A stretch of 26,488 nt of DNA, taken from positions 1 to 26,488 of the forward strand of contig DAAP01000035.1 in NCBI GenBank assembly GCA_001701165.1, in the 5' to 3' direction. Of this stretch, positions 1 through 7,396 are shown one piece after another. The notes below the pieces were generated by a model, which did no database searches, was not told the origin of the DNA, and saw nothing but the letters and a program-made list of their open reading frames with translations. The translations under genes and the position numbers were made by a program. Position 1 is the stretch's first letter; each line of letters begins with the position of its first letter. This DNA comes from Bacteroidales bacterium H4 (lineage in GTDB: Bacteria > Bacteroidota > Bacteroidia > Bacteroidales > Muribaculaceae).

Positions 1-1219
1 CGGGCGCTTCGAGTACGGCAAAAATGCCGTTAGAGACAGATCTTTCGCTGCCGTCGCTGCAGTGGTTGCGTATGCCCAATGCTTGTGTGTACAGCGTTGA
101 CGAGCCGCCACCATCTATATTCACAGCCTCATAAGCGCCGGCATAGCGCATCACATCGCCGAGTGCCGGGATAGATATGCCTGCACTGGCGCTGGTGCGG
201 CCGTCAACCACCATCATTATGACCTGCTTGCGGTCTTTGGTGTAGCCCAGACATGTGCGCGGATGGCGTGCCGCATCTTCTATGGTGATGGTCTCACCCA
301 GGCCTACATTCTTGCTGCTGCCGGAAATGACGGTGCGTGGATACAAGCGCTGACCGCCCTCATCGAGGATGATGTTGTCGAGGGTGATGACGTCGCCCGG
401 TTTGAGGCCTTTGACAAAATCGGCAGCCCCGGTATTGCCCTGCGATGTACCGCCACGGCCGTGGAGCACGAAACCGTCAGCCGGAATAGGGGTGTCGCCA
501 TCGGTGTTTGCCTCGGAGGTTACAACGATTCTGAATTTTCCACCGGCAATGAAAGTCTCGCCGTCCGCAAGTTTGGCTGTGACCTCGTAGCAATTGCCGG
601 CGTGGTCGTTTTGGTTGGTGCTACCCCAGAAGCGCGAGGTGTACAGCGTCAGGCCGTCAGCGACGCTGGCCGGGTCATTGATGCCCTTAAAAGACGTGGT
701 CTTGTCGCCACACTCGGCCGTCCCTGTGTAGTAATTGACATACTGCACGTGTGGCAACCCGTCGTTGTCATATATAAATTGGCATCCGCCATTGAATGTC
801 AGGAAAGGCTCGTTCTCGACCACAAAAGAATGCGTGGGCGTACCCACCTTGGAAGTGCCGTTGGTGGCCGTGCCGCCTGTCCAATAGAAGTCGCCGTTGG
901 TGCCGGCAAAGTACAGCAATCCGTCCTTCGATTTGGTTTGGGCCATTACGGAGGTGCGGGATGTCCCGGCCACCTTGTCGGTGCCGCTCACGGCGCGTAT
1001 GGTGACGTTGGGCGTAGTGCGGTCTACCGTAAGATAGAACACATTGAGAGGGCTGGGGCCTTCGAGCCGCAGCTGCGTCTGAGTGGTGCCCGGGCCGACT
1101 TTGGCGTGGAACAGCGTATCCACGGTATAGTCCACGCCAAGCAGGCTTATATGACCCTGCTCGGCAAAAGCGGCCAGTGCAAAGGTCGCACCCAGTGCCA
1201 GTGTAAAGATTCGTTTCAT
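1..1219 (-). CDS. Phosphodiester glycosidase family protein (NAGPA-like domain), secreted, 3' end outside window
   Basis: The minus strand reads open from an ATG at 1219 to the window edge (406 codons, no stop), so the C-terminus is missing. The N-terminus MKRIFTLALGATFALAAFA is a clear signal peptide, placing the protein in the periplasm or outside the cell. Two motifs mark the phosphodiester glycosidase (NAGPA/DUF2233-type) fold: VVDGR near residue 339 and NIDGGGSSTLY near residue 368, followed by a Ser/Asn-rich stretch ending NGIFAVLE. In that family these glycine-rich Asp motifs form the active site that removes sugar from a phosphodiester. The substrate here cannot be told. A long region (residues about 100-320) with beta-strand-rich Gly/Thr/Asn composition precedes the conserved core. 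It follows the barrel gene at 1386-3680 on the same strand, but a hairpin lies between them, so it may be transcribed separately. The family call is fairly secure and the role is unknown. Confidence 0.8.
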   Translation of the reverse strand, partial: MKRIFTLALGATFALAAFAEQGHISLLGVDYTVDTLFHAKVGPGTTQTQLRLEGPSPLNVFYLTVDRTTPNVTIRAVSGTDKVAGTSRTSVMAQTKSKDGLLYFAGTNGDFYWTGGTATNGTSKVGTPTHSFVVENEPFLTFNGGCQFIYDNDGLPHVQYVNYYTGTAECGDKTTSFKGINDPASVADGLTLYTSRFWGSTNQNDHAGNCYEVTAKLADGETFIAGGKFRIVVTSEANTDGDTPIPADGFVLHGRGGTSQGNTGAADFVKGLKPGDVITLDNIILDEGGQRLYPRTVISGSSKNVGLGETITIEDAARHPRTCLGYTKDRKQVIMMVVDGRTSASAGISIPALGDVMRYAGAYEAVNIDGGGSSTLYTQALGIRNHCSDGSERSVSNGIFAVLEAP

Positions 1220-1325
1220 ACAGGTTTTCGGTGTTTCTGTGGGAAGGTTCGTTTGACTTGCCAATTTAGCATATTTTTTTGACATGTAGGACTTTTTGGC
1301 CATTAACAAAATGTTAAATAACGCA

Positions 1326-1364
1326 AAGGCGCGCTCTATCGGCTTTTACGACAGGGCGCGCCTT
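1326..1364 (-). terminator. Hairpin terminator after the 1386-3680 barrel gene
   Basis: On the minus strand, 22 bases after the barrel gene stop, arms AAGGCGCGC and GCGCGCCTT pair perfectly. Inner arms CTGTCG/CGATAG extend the stem with one G-U pair. The downstream minus-strand sequence (TGCGTTATTTAAC) is only moderately T-rich. Confidence 0.6.
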
Positions 1365-1385
1365 ATGCTGAATCGGCTTCAGCCG

Positions 1386-3680
1386 CTATAGTTGCAGTAT
1401 AGACGATGAATTGTCGGCGTTGTTGAGGCTTCGGCGGCCGCTGCGGAAGATGCTGCCGAAGTCGGCGGTATAGCTGGCCGTAATCACTACCATATTGGCG
1501 TTGTCCTTGATATATCGGTCGGTATAAGACGGCGCTGTCGTCGAGATATTCCATTGCGGATACTCGGTGCCGCGAGCAAACATGTACCACCATCCGGCTT
1601 GTATCATCCAGTGCTTGTCGGGGCGGAAGGTTACGGACAGGCCGTCGCCGTTTTCTTCCTTGCCTATATATGGTCCGTGGAGGTTTTTGCACGGTATTTT
1701 GCGCCAATAGGTGATAGTCCACGGACCGCGACTCCACCAGAAGCTGCCGTAGGCATAGAATGTCGTCAGATTCTCGTTCCACGTCGTGCCCTGTGTATGC
1801 GTCCAATCGACATCGAGGCGCACGTTGCCGCCGAATCCGGCTATGCCGCTGAGTTTCATTTGCAGCGAAGCTCCCGCGCCTTCATTTGTCGTGTAATTGA
1901 CTGTTTGGCTCAGGAATTTTTTGTCACCGAGGTAGAAGTATTCGTCGGTACGCGGATTATTGGCGTTGCTGTAATACGCAGTCAGCGAGGCAAAGAATTT
2001 CTTGTGCGAGAATGAGGCCATCAGTCGGTAGTTGAAGTACTCAGCCACCTTGAGGTTGGGGTTGCCGTTATCTATCAGATAGGGCGTGGTCTGCTGCTTG
2101 TAGTCGGTGAGTGCGGACAGGCCGGGGATACTCGGCGAATAATTGAAGTTGGCCTGCAGACTCCATTCGTTGCTAATATCCCAGTTGATATTGACGTTGC
2201 TGAGGTTGCGTACAAAGTCGCGTTTGTTCTCGCCGTTTTCCATCCGGAAGATTTTGACGCCGGAGGCCAGCCAAAAATTGAATTTATCGATGGTAAAGCT
2301 ATAATTGACATACCCGTAGTTGTTGTTCTCGGTCAGTATGGGGCGATAATCGGTGCCGATGTACTTGTTGCGGCTGTGCGACAGCGTATTCTGAAATCCG
2401 GCGCCCAACTCGGAAGCATTCCCGAACTTGTGCCGGTAAGCAATTTCGGTGATGAGCGAGCGGCGAGTGTTGTCGATTTCGACCTCGTACATCTGTGGAT
2501 TGGCCGGGTCGATGTAATATGTATTCATTCGGTTGTAGTCCTCGAAGCGGAGCGTGCCCACGGCCTGCACTTCAAGGCTGTTGGCATCGTCAAAATCCTT
2601 CTTGAAGAACAAGTCAAGCGACGGCGTGGTGTATTTGCTTGCGGACTTGCTTGTGCTTTCGTAATCACCGGCATACGAGTCTTTGTTGTCAGCGATATAA
2701 CGACGCCCGCTTGGATTGATGCCTCCGGAGAGTTTGGCCGAAAACAATGTCTTGCTGTCGGGTCGGTATGTATACCCTAATTGCAATTGGTTGATTACGT
2801 AATTGAACGGATTACGGTCGTGCGTCTCGAGGTCTACGCGGAAGTCGTCTCCCACGTAGGATTGGGTCGTATTGTCATAGACGCGTTGGTAGTTGCGCCA
2901 CGAGTTGTAGAAGTATAACTTGAATTGCGATGGTCCTTGGTGATACGTGGCATTGACATAATCGTCTACAAAGGCGGTGGCGGTGGCGGTGCGTGCCCAC
3001 AGCTCGATGCTTCCGCCGTCGTCGCGTTGTTTGAGCGTAATCTGCAGCAGCCCTTTGTACCCCTTGTCTGCATAACGTGCCGGGGTGATACGCGAGTACT
3101 CGACACGTTCGATGTCCTTGGCTTTAAGCGCATTGATGTCGCTCATGGCCGAGGGTACGCCGTCAATGAGTATCATGGGCGATCCGCCGTCGACGCTCAG
3201 CAAGCGGTTGATAGGGTCGGCTGTAAGGCCCGGCAGAGGAAGTTTTTGGAACAACTCGACGGAGGATGCGGAGGCCGAGGCTTCTTGCGCGGACGGGTAG
3301 ACTATGGTGCGACCGTTGCGCATCGTGGCGGCAGCGGCTGTGACGGTTACTGCCTCAAGGGTCTTGATGTCCGGCAGATAAATCTTCAAGTCCTTGATGT
3401 CGTGGCCTCCATCGGGTATCACGATTTCGGCCTGCCCGTATCCGACAGCAGAGACACTGAGTGTCGCAGCTTTTCGGTCCGAGGTATTGATGGTAAAGGC
3501 TCCGTTGACGTCGCCGGCGGCTTTGATTGCCGTCGCGGCATCGGATTTCAACTCGCAAACGGCGCCCACGATGGCTGTGGAATCGTTCTCGGACAATACT
3601 AAGCCGCTGATTTGACGCGCTTGCGCCAGGGTAGGCACAAATAGTGCCACGGCAAGCAGTTTGATGGTTCGATTGTTCAT
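1386..3680 (-). CDS. Outer-membrane beta-barrel protein, TonB-receptor-like, with carboxypeptidase-regulatory-like N-terminal domain
   Basis: This is a 764-residue protein with a signal peptide (MNNRTIKLLAVALFVPTLAQA, cleavage near residue 21). A CarboxypepD_reg-like beta-sandwich follows at about 22-105 (RQISGLVLSEND...). A plug-like segment at about 110-225 contains LSVDGGSPMILIDGVP and IERVEYSRITPARY, the pattern of small TonB-linked receptors. The remaining roughly 530 residues alternate aromatic and polar strands, as expected for an outer-membrane barrel (OMP_b-brl_3 type). It is shorter than a SusC protein (about 1000 residues) and has no SusD partner beside it, so it is not a standard glycan importer. 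It may carry a small ligand or interact with exported proteins; the ligand cannot be inferred. The downstream neighbour on the same strand is the phosphodiester glycosidase. The AraC gene at 3798 lies upstream on the same strand across a 117-bp gap and could regulate it, which is inference only. Confidence 0.82.
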   Translation of the reverse strand: MNNRTIKLLAVALFVPTLAQARQISGLVLSENDSTAIVGAVCELKSDAATAIKAAGDVNGAFTINTSDRKAATLSVSAVGYGQAEIVIPDGGHDIKDLKIYLPDIKTLEAVTVTAAAATMRNGRTIVYPSAQEASASASSVELFQKLPLPGLTADPINRLLSVDGGSPMILIDGVPSAMSDINALKAKDIERVEYSRITPARYADKGYKGLLQITLKQRDDGGSIELWARTATATAFVDDYVNATYHQGPSQFKLYFYNSWRNYQRVYDNTTQSYVGDDFRVDLETHDRNPFNYVINQLQLGYTYRPDSKTLFSAKLSGGINPSGRRYIADNKDSYAGDYESTSKSASKYTTPSLDLFFKKDFDDANSLEVQAVGTLRFEDYNRMNTYYIDPANPQMYEVEIDNTRRSLITEIAYRHKFGNASELGAGFQNTLSHSRNKYIGTDYRPILTENNNYGYVNYSFTIDKFNFWLASGVKIFRMENGENKRDFVRNLSNVNINWDISNEWSLQANFNYSPSIPGLSALTDYKQQTTPYLIDNGNPNLKVAEYFNYRLMASFSHKKFFASLTAYYSNANNPRTDEYFYLGDKKFLSQTVNYTTNEGAGASLQMKLSGIAGFGGNVRLDVDWTHTQGTTWNENLTTFYAYGSFWWSRGPWTITYWRKIPCKNLHGPYIGKEENGDGLSVTFRPDKHWMIQAGWWYMFARGTEYPQWNISTTAPSYTDRYIKDNANMVVITASYTADFGSIFRSGRRSLNNADNSSSILQL

Positions 3681-3797
3681 GTGTCTTTTCTTTTTCGGGG
3701 GCTGTTCTATTTACGCCCTATAGTCTTTTACCTATAAGACGCAAAAAGAATCGTAACGTGACGGCGCTATGGTCAAATTCACGTTTTTTATGTTTTT

Positions 3798-4709
3798 TTA
3801 GGATTTCTGATACTCCGATGGAGACATTCCGGTGAGATGCTTGAAGTATTTGCCGAAGGCGGACTGGTTAGTGAAGTTGAGTGCATAAGCCACCTGCTGG
3901 ATGTTCTTGCCGGAAAACTTGATGAGGTTCTTGGCTTCGAGCACCACAAATTCGTTGATCCAATCGGCGGCCGAGCGGCCCGTAGCGTCCCTGATAATCA
4001 TCGAGAGGTACTTGGGTGATATGTACAGCTGCTTGGCGTAATAAGATACATCGCGATGGCGCATATAGTCGTTGTGTACCAGATGCATAAAATCGCGCAC
4101 ATATGCCAGGCGGCGGTTGACGGGCTGCTCGATTTGCATCTCTATGCGGTTGAGGCGCGAGAAGTTGAATTCGAGTAGCTGGTAGACGCACGACGACACC
4201 AGCGAGCGAGCGGTGTTGCGCGAATACACACTGTCGGCGTTGCAGGCAGCGATGAGCCCGAACAACTCGAGGAAGCGCGTAAACAGCGTAGTCTCGTCCG
4301 GTGTCAGCGTGGTCACCGGGGTGTGCCGCTGGAACAGTGATCGGATATTGATGGCATTGAGGTCGATATTGACATCGGACAGGAAGTCGGAAGAAAGAAA
4401 CAACACGTAGGCATCTATGGACGAGTAGTCAAGATCAAAAATCCGGAAGAGCATCTTCGGATTGATGACTACCAGGGTGTTGTCCTGCGCGTGATATTCC
4501 TGGAAATTGATTTCGAGGCGCAGGCTGCCGTGGTGACACATTACAAAGACCATGCCGTCGAGACGTAAAGGATGCTCGAGAGTGGCTATGGGCTTCATTC
4601 CCGGCTCGAGGCGCCAGCACAAGTATTTGTCCGTCATGCGCGAAAAGTGCGGCGTATATGCCTCCACACGCGCGATGTCTTCGATGCGTAGTATCTGTTC
4701 GGTTTCCAT
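3798..4709 (-). CDS. AraC-family transcriptional regulator
   Basis: This 303-residue protein has the family's usual length and order. The N-terminal sensor-like half (about 1-180) is cupin-like, with MVFVMCHHGSLRLEINFQEYHAQ resembling an AraC ligand-binding jelly roll. The C-terminal double helix-turn-helix (about 200-303) includes YAKQLYISPKYLSMIIRDATG and the second-helix signature AYALNFTNQSAFGKYFKHLTGMSPSEYQKS. It should bind DNA and activate or repress nearby promoters. Its ATG is only 4 bases after the stop of the exported caspase gene, so the two are almost certainly co-transcribed, making it the last gene of the cluster. Targets could be the cluster itself or the barrel gene immediately downstream; nothing in the sequence decides between them. 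Confidence 0.92.
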   Translation of the reverse strand: METEQILRIEDIARVEAYTPHFSRMTDKYLCWRLEPGMKPIATLEHPLRLDGMVFVMCHHGSLRLEINFQEYHAQDNTLVVINPKMLFRIFDLDYSSIDAYVLFLSSDFLSDVNIDLNAINIRSLFQRHTPVTTLTPDETTLFTRFLELFGLIAACNADSVYSRNTARSLVSSCVYQLLEFNFSRLNRIEMQIEQPVNRRLAYVRDFMHLVHNDYMRHRDVSYYAKQLYISPKYLSMIIRDATGRSAADWINEFVVLEAKNLIKFSGKNIQQVAYALNFTNQSAFGKYFKHLTGMSPSEYQKS

Positions 4710-4713
4710 GTGT

Positions 4714-5472
4714 TCAGTATTTCATAATCACAAATCCGGCGTCAAAATTACCCCACATCACAGGGTGTTGCTTGTTCCGCGAATCGCGGCGCACGGCTCC
4801 GCTGACATATCGAAAGAGCTCGCGCGCTGTGATATTCCGGTCGCTGTCGGCATCGGCATTGCCGCGCATTCCGCGCAGCAGGTGATAGGTGAACAGCGAT
4901 TGGGACATGCCCTGCACTTCCAGAGAGTACTCGTTGGTGCGCGATGACATAAAGAGTATGGTATTGGGGTCTCCGATATTGTGGCGCACCTTGCGCGACG
5001 AGGAGGTGGTGTTGCGCGACGACCCCGAGTGGCACGAGTCGATGATGATGACCTTGCGCGTCGCCGGCGAGCGCTTCATCAGTCGTGCCAAGACCTTGTA
5101 GGATAGTATGGAATTCTCGCTGTCGTCCTCGGTGTCGTAAGCCACCACTCCACCGCCCACGCCGTGTCCGGAGAAGAAGAATATCAGCGAATCATCGGCC
5201 TTGGCCTTGGCAAAATGGCTTCCGATGACATCGATGAGGTTGGCCCGCGTGGCTTTTGAACCGGTCACCAGCGCGACATGCAGGTCGGGATACGACTTGC
5301 ACATTTGAGCAAATGCCCGGGCATCGTCCTCCGATACGGTCAGCGACGTGACATATTTATAGTTATTGATACCGACGGCGACAATGTACGTGGACGCACG
5401 TGAGACCGTCACGCACAACACCGTCAAAGTCAACAGGCACAAGCGGCGGACAGCGGAAGTATTGATTTTCAT
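4714..5472 (-). CDS. Exported caspase-family (C14) cysteine protease with EF-hand-like loop
   Basis: This 252-residue protein begins with a signal peptide (residues 1-27, MKINTSAVRRLCLLTLTVLC then VTVSRAS), so the protease acts in the periplasm or outside, not in the cytoplasm. The catalytic dyad of caspases and metacaspases is intact: His103 in FFFSGHGVGGG and Cys147 in VIIIDSCHSGSS. The early strand YIVAVGINNYKY and the alpha/beta spacing match the p20 fold. Near the C-terminus, residues 207-218 (DADSDRNITARE) fit a 12-residue EF-hand calcium loop, with acidic or polar ligands at positions 1, 3, 5, 7, 9 and 12. Such a loop is common in bacterial caspase-like proteins and suggests calcium dependence. 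The gene lies between the FHA gene (106-bp gap) and AraC (4-bp gap). A 9-nt repeat array ends 6 bases before its ATG. The substrate is unknown. Confidence 0.88.
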   Translation of the reverse strand: MKINTSAVRRLCLLTLTVLCVTVSRASTYIVAVGINNYKYVTSLTVSEDDARAFAQMCKSYPDLHVALVTGSKATRANLIDVIGSHFAKAKADDSLIFFFSGHGVGGGVVAYDTEDDSENSILSYKVLARLMKRSPATRKVIIIDSCHSGSSRNTTSSSRKVRHNIGDPNTILFMSSRTNEYSLEVQGMSQSLFTYHLLRGMRGNADADSDRNITARELFRYVSGAVRRDSRNKQHPVMWGNFDAGFVIMKY

Positions 5473-5478
5473 AATCTT

Positions 5479-5523
5479 GGGTGAGAAGTATGGGAATAAT
5501 GGGAATTATGAGAACAATGGGAG
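5479..5523. repeat. Five 9-bp degenerate tandem repeats abutting the caspase start codon
   Basis: Plus-strand units are GGGTGAGAA, GTATGGGAA, TAATGGGAA, TTATGAGAA and CAATGGGAG (consensus NNATGGGAA). On the coding minus strand the array ends 6 bases before the caspase ATG (5472), so it occupies the place of the ribosome binding region. Confidence 0.75.
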
Positions 5524-5578
5524 TGATGTAGGGTCGGCAGTCTCCGGGGGCTCTGGGGCTGCTGTGGTTGTTCGGAGA

Positions 5579-6343
5579 TTACTCTCTGAACTTGGCTTTG
5601 CAGAACGGGCATTGTCCTTGTTTGACAAGAACTTCGTAGGGCTTGGCAGCGCCCATAAAGTTGTGGCAGCACGGGCAGCTGTAATCAACCTGAAAACGTC
5701 GGTTGAGGTCGAATTGCTCCTCGGCCAGACGGTCACCCATAGGAATCATGCGCAATGTCAGGGCCGACCCCACGGCCATCAGTCCACCCATGCATACGCC
5801 CTTGACGGCGATGTCGGTCGTGAACATTCCGACCAGTCCCATCACCAGCGGCATACCTACGGCCATGGGCAATATGCGGTATACGGATGCATGGTTGCGG
5901 CGGCGCGCTATCGTCAGGGTGTCATGGCGATATTTTTCGTAGACGGCTTCGAGGTGTTTGATGGACACGCTGCCGTCAGCGGCGACATCCGGGGCGGGCG
6001 TCGAATCGGATGCTGGCATAGGCGCCGGCTTGGCGGATGCGATGCCGGGAGGCTCGGGATTATGCTCAGCCGCAGGCTTTGCCGCGGATGCGGGTGCGAG
6101 GTTCAGCAGCTGTCTGAGCGTGGTCTGCAACGATCCAAGCATCAGCGGAGTGTCGGCATCGACGATGGCCGTCACCACCGGCAACCCGTTGACATACGTG
6201 CCGTTGGTACTGCCCAAGTCTTCTATGGACCACCGCCCGTCGGGCATGGGTGTGGCCGAGAGATGACGCTTGCTCACCGACATATCGTCGATGGACACGG
6301 ATTGCTGTCCCTGACGGCCTATAATAACGCTTTGAGATTGCAT
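5579..6343 (-). CDS. FHA-domain membrane protein with C-terminal zinc ribbon
   Basis: I take the ATG at 6343 (254 residues). The 18-codon upstream extension reads through a palindrome and precedes the FHA core, which normally starts near the N-terminus. FHA domain, residues about 1-85: Arg10, Ser24 and His27 in SVSKRH, and Asn47-Gly48 in LGSTNGTYVNG are the phosphothreonine-binding positions. Residues 82-122 form a Pro/Ala-rich linker. Two hydrophobic helices at about 157-175 and 179-198 suggest a membrane hairpin, with both ends in the cytoplasm. The tail has a CxxC pair at 223/226 and another at 245/248, a zinc ribbon. It should dock phosphorylated partners at the inner membrane. No Ser/Thr kinase gene is in the window. 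It lies between LytTR (79-bp gap) and the exported caspase (106-bp gap). The domain calls are firm and the partner is unknown. Confidence 0.87.
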   Translation of the reverse strand: MQSQSVIIGRQGQQSVSIDDMSVSKRHLSATPMPDGRWSIEDLGSTNGTYVNGLPVVTAIVDADTPLMLGSLQTTLRQLLNLAPASAAKPAAEHNPEPPGIASAKPAPMPASDSTPAPDVAADGSVSIKHLEAVYEKYRHDTLTIARRRNHASVYRILPMAVGMPLVMGLVGMFTTDIAVKGVCMGGLMAVGSALTLRMIPMGDRLAEEQFDLNRRFQVDYSCPCCHNFMGAAKPYEVLVKQGQCPFCKAKFRE

Positions 6344-6390
6344 ATATCTATTATAAATTATGTTTGCTTTAATACATCTTTGCCCGGCGT

Positions 6391-6408
6391 GGCGCAATAT
6401 ATTGCGCC
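6391..6408. repeat. Perfect 18-bp palindrome between the LytTR and FHA genes
   Basis: GGCGCAATATATTGCGCC is its own reverse complement. It lies 15 bases after the LytTR stop and 47 bases before the FHA start. In RNA it would fold as a 7-bp stem with a TATA loop, without a T-run after it, so it is a weak terminator at best. It could be a protein-binding site, an mRNA processing hairpin, or a relic of a dispersed palindromic element. Confidence 0.65.
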
Positions 6409-6422
6409 CTTACAGTGACGCA

Positions 6423-6848
6423 CTATTGTGATGCGGCTTCGCCGTCCGGACGAGGCTGCACGCCCTCGACATCCGCAGCACTACGGCGCACCGGCGTGGT
6501 ATACAGAGCCTTGAGCTTACGAAGGGCATCTTTGCTCACCGAAAGTGTCGCCGTATACGGGGACGCCAAGTCGCTCAGCACCAGACGCTGACGCAAGACG
6601 TTGATTTGGAACAGGTATGCGCTATTGATGATATAGCGCTTGCCAATGCGCACAAAGATGCTGTTTTTCTCGATAAGTACACCGGCTATGAGTTTCTCGA
6701 GATGTACCAGCGAGGTCAGCAGCGTGGCCGTCACCCCGTTGGAAAACACGACCTTCGTGTAATTGGCATCCGCCTCAAAATACATCACACGTTCCAGTCG
6801 TATGCGCGTCAGCTCGTCGCGTGTCGAAAAGAGCAAAACATTGTCCAT
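6423..6848 (-). CDS. Stand-alone LytTR-domain DNA-binding protein
   Basis: This 141-residue protein consists almost entirely of a LytTR domain (about 8-110). The signature strands are visible: RLERVMYFEADANYTKVVFSNG, HLEKLI, and FVRIGKRYIINSAYLFQINVLRQRLVLSD. LytTR domains bind DNA through loops of a ten-stranded beta fold and usually sit behind a receiver domain. Here there is no receiver and no membrane segment, so any input must come from another protein. The last 25 residues are charged and look disordered. It is the first gene of the minus-strand cluster and has a strong promoter at 6963-6995. Its leader contains a 9/15-nt repeat array. Likely roles are autoregulation or control of the FHA, caspase and AraC genes behind it; this is inferred from position. 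Confidence 0.9.
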   Translation of the reverse strand: MDNVLLFSTRDELTRIRLERVMYFEADANYTKVVFSNGVTATLLTSLVHLEKLIAGVLIEKNSIFVRIGKRYIINSAYLFQINVLRQRLVLSDLASPYTATLSVSKDALRKLKALYTTPVRRSAADVEGVQPRPDGEAASQ

Positions 6849-6887
6849 AACGTCTAATTATATCTGCCTCGAAATCCTCGGCAGCCC

Positions 6888-6952
6888 TCGGAGCTTTCGG
6901 AGCCGGAGCTTTCGGAGCCGGAACTTTCGGAGTTTTCGGAGTTCTCGGCAGC
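6888..6952. repeat. Tandem array of TCGGAGCTT-like units (9 and 15 nt) in the LytTR leader
   Basis: Units begin at 6888, 6897, 6912, 6927, 6936 and 6945: 9, 15, 15, 9, 9 and a partial unit. The 15-nt units are the 9-nt unit with a 6-nt insert. The array lies between the promoter (6963-6995) and the LytTR ATG (6848), so it should be transcribed as 5' leader RNA. Confidence 0.8.
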
Positions 6953-6962
6953 TTTTATTGCA

Positions 6963-6995
6963 CAAAAGTACTAACAATTTTCCTTTTCAGCCAAA
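6963..6995 (-). promoter_or_regulatory. Bacteroidota sigma-ABfr promoter for the LytTR-FHA-caspase-AraC cluster
   Basis: On the minus strand a TTTG box (6992-6995) is followed by 21 bases and TACTTTTG (6963-6970), matching the consensus TTTG-N19-21-TAnnTTTG. Transcription would start near 6956, just before the repeat array. Confidence 0.7.
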
Positions 6996-7047
6996 AAATA
7001 TCCGTTTTTTCTAATCATTAGCCCTTATCGCGCATCTCGCCGGCGTT

Positions 7048-7245
7048 CTATTTTGCATCCGTGACCCCGGCATCGGCCTGCAAGCGGTTGACGTAATTGG
7101 TGATATTTTCCGATATAAAACGATAAAAGAGGATGCCGAGGACATAACTCTTGAAGTCCCAGCCGTCGACCGAATTGCGCAGGTCTTCGGCTGTAGCCCA
7201 GATGGCTTTGAAGAGCTCTTGTTTTTGCTGTATGCTTGTAGCCAT
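7048..7245 (-). pseudogene. hsdM: Remnant of a type I restriction methyltransferase subunit (HsdM), N-terminus only
   Basis: The 65 residues match the start of type IC HsdM proteins: SIQQKQELFKAIWATAEDLR followed by NSVDGWDFKSYVLGILFYRF and ISENITNYVN. Full-length HsdM is about 500 residues and carries the methyltransferase motifs (NPPY), all absent here. After the TAG stop the same frame continues as NAGEMRDKG and then stops again at about 7018. This looks like decayed HsdM sequence up to the region before the catalytic domain. No hsdS or hsdR remains beside it. The fragment lies about 425 bases downstream of the 3' end of tRNA-Lys, on the same strand. A small expressed peptide is possible, but a deletion scar is more likely. 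Confidence 0.72.
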
Positions 7246-7396
7246 GTGATTAGGTGTTGTCTATAGTTTCTTTTAGGGGGAGACGAGCGTCCGGGATGGG
7301 TGGCGCGACGCTTGATTTCGTTTGAATTTACAAATTTACATAAAATTGTCGTCAGGGGATGGTGTTGTGGCCGAAAAATGATTAAATTTGTAGTCA

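Noticed and set aside
263..1282. 339-codon plus-strand frame
   Set aside because: It is antisense to the phosphodiester glycosidase gene, whose signal peptide and DGGGSS motif are clear, and its product has no family features.
5366..6418. 350-codon plus-strand frame
   Set aside because: It lies antisense across the caspase and FHA genes, and the translation is low-quality His/Gly-rich sequence.
3798..6848. Anti-phage caspase/gasdermin-type defence system
   Set aside because: The caspase has a signal peptide, and there is no gasdermin-like, nucleotide-sensing or CRISPR component nearby.
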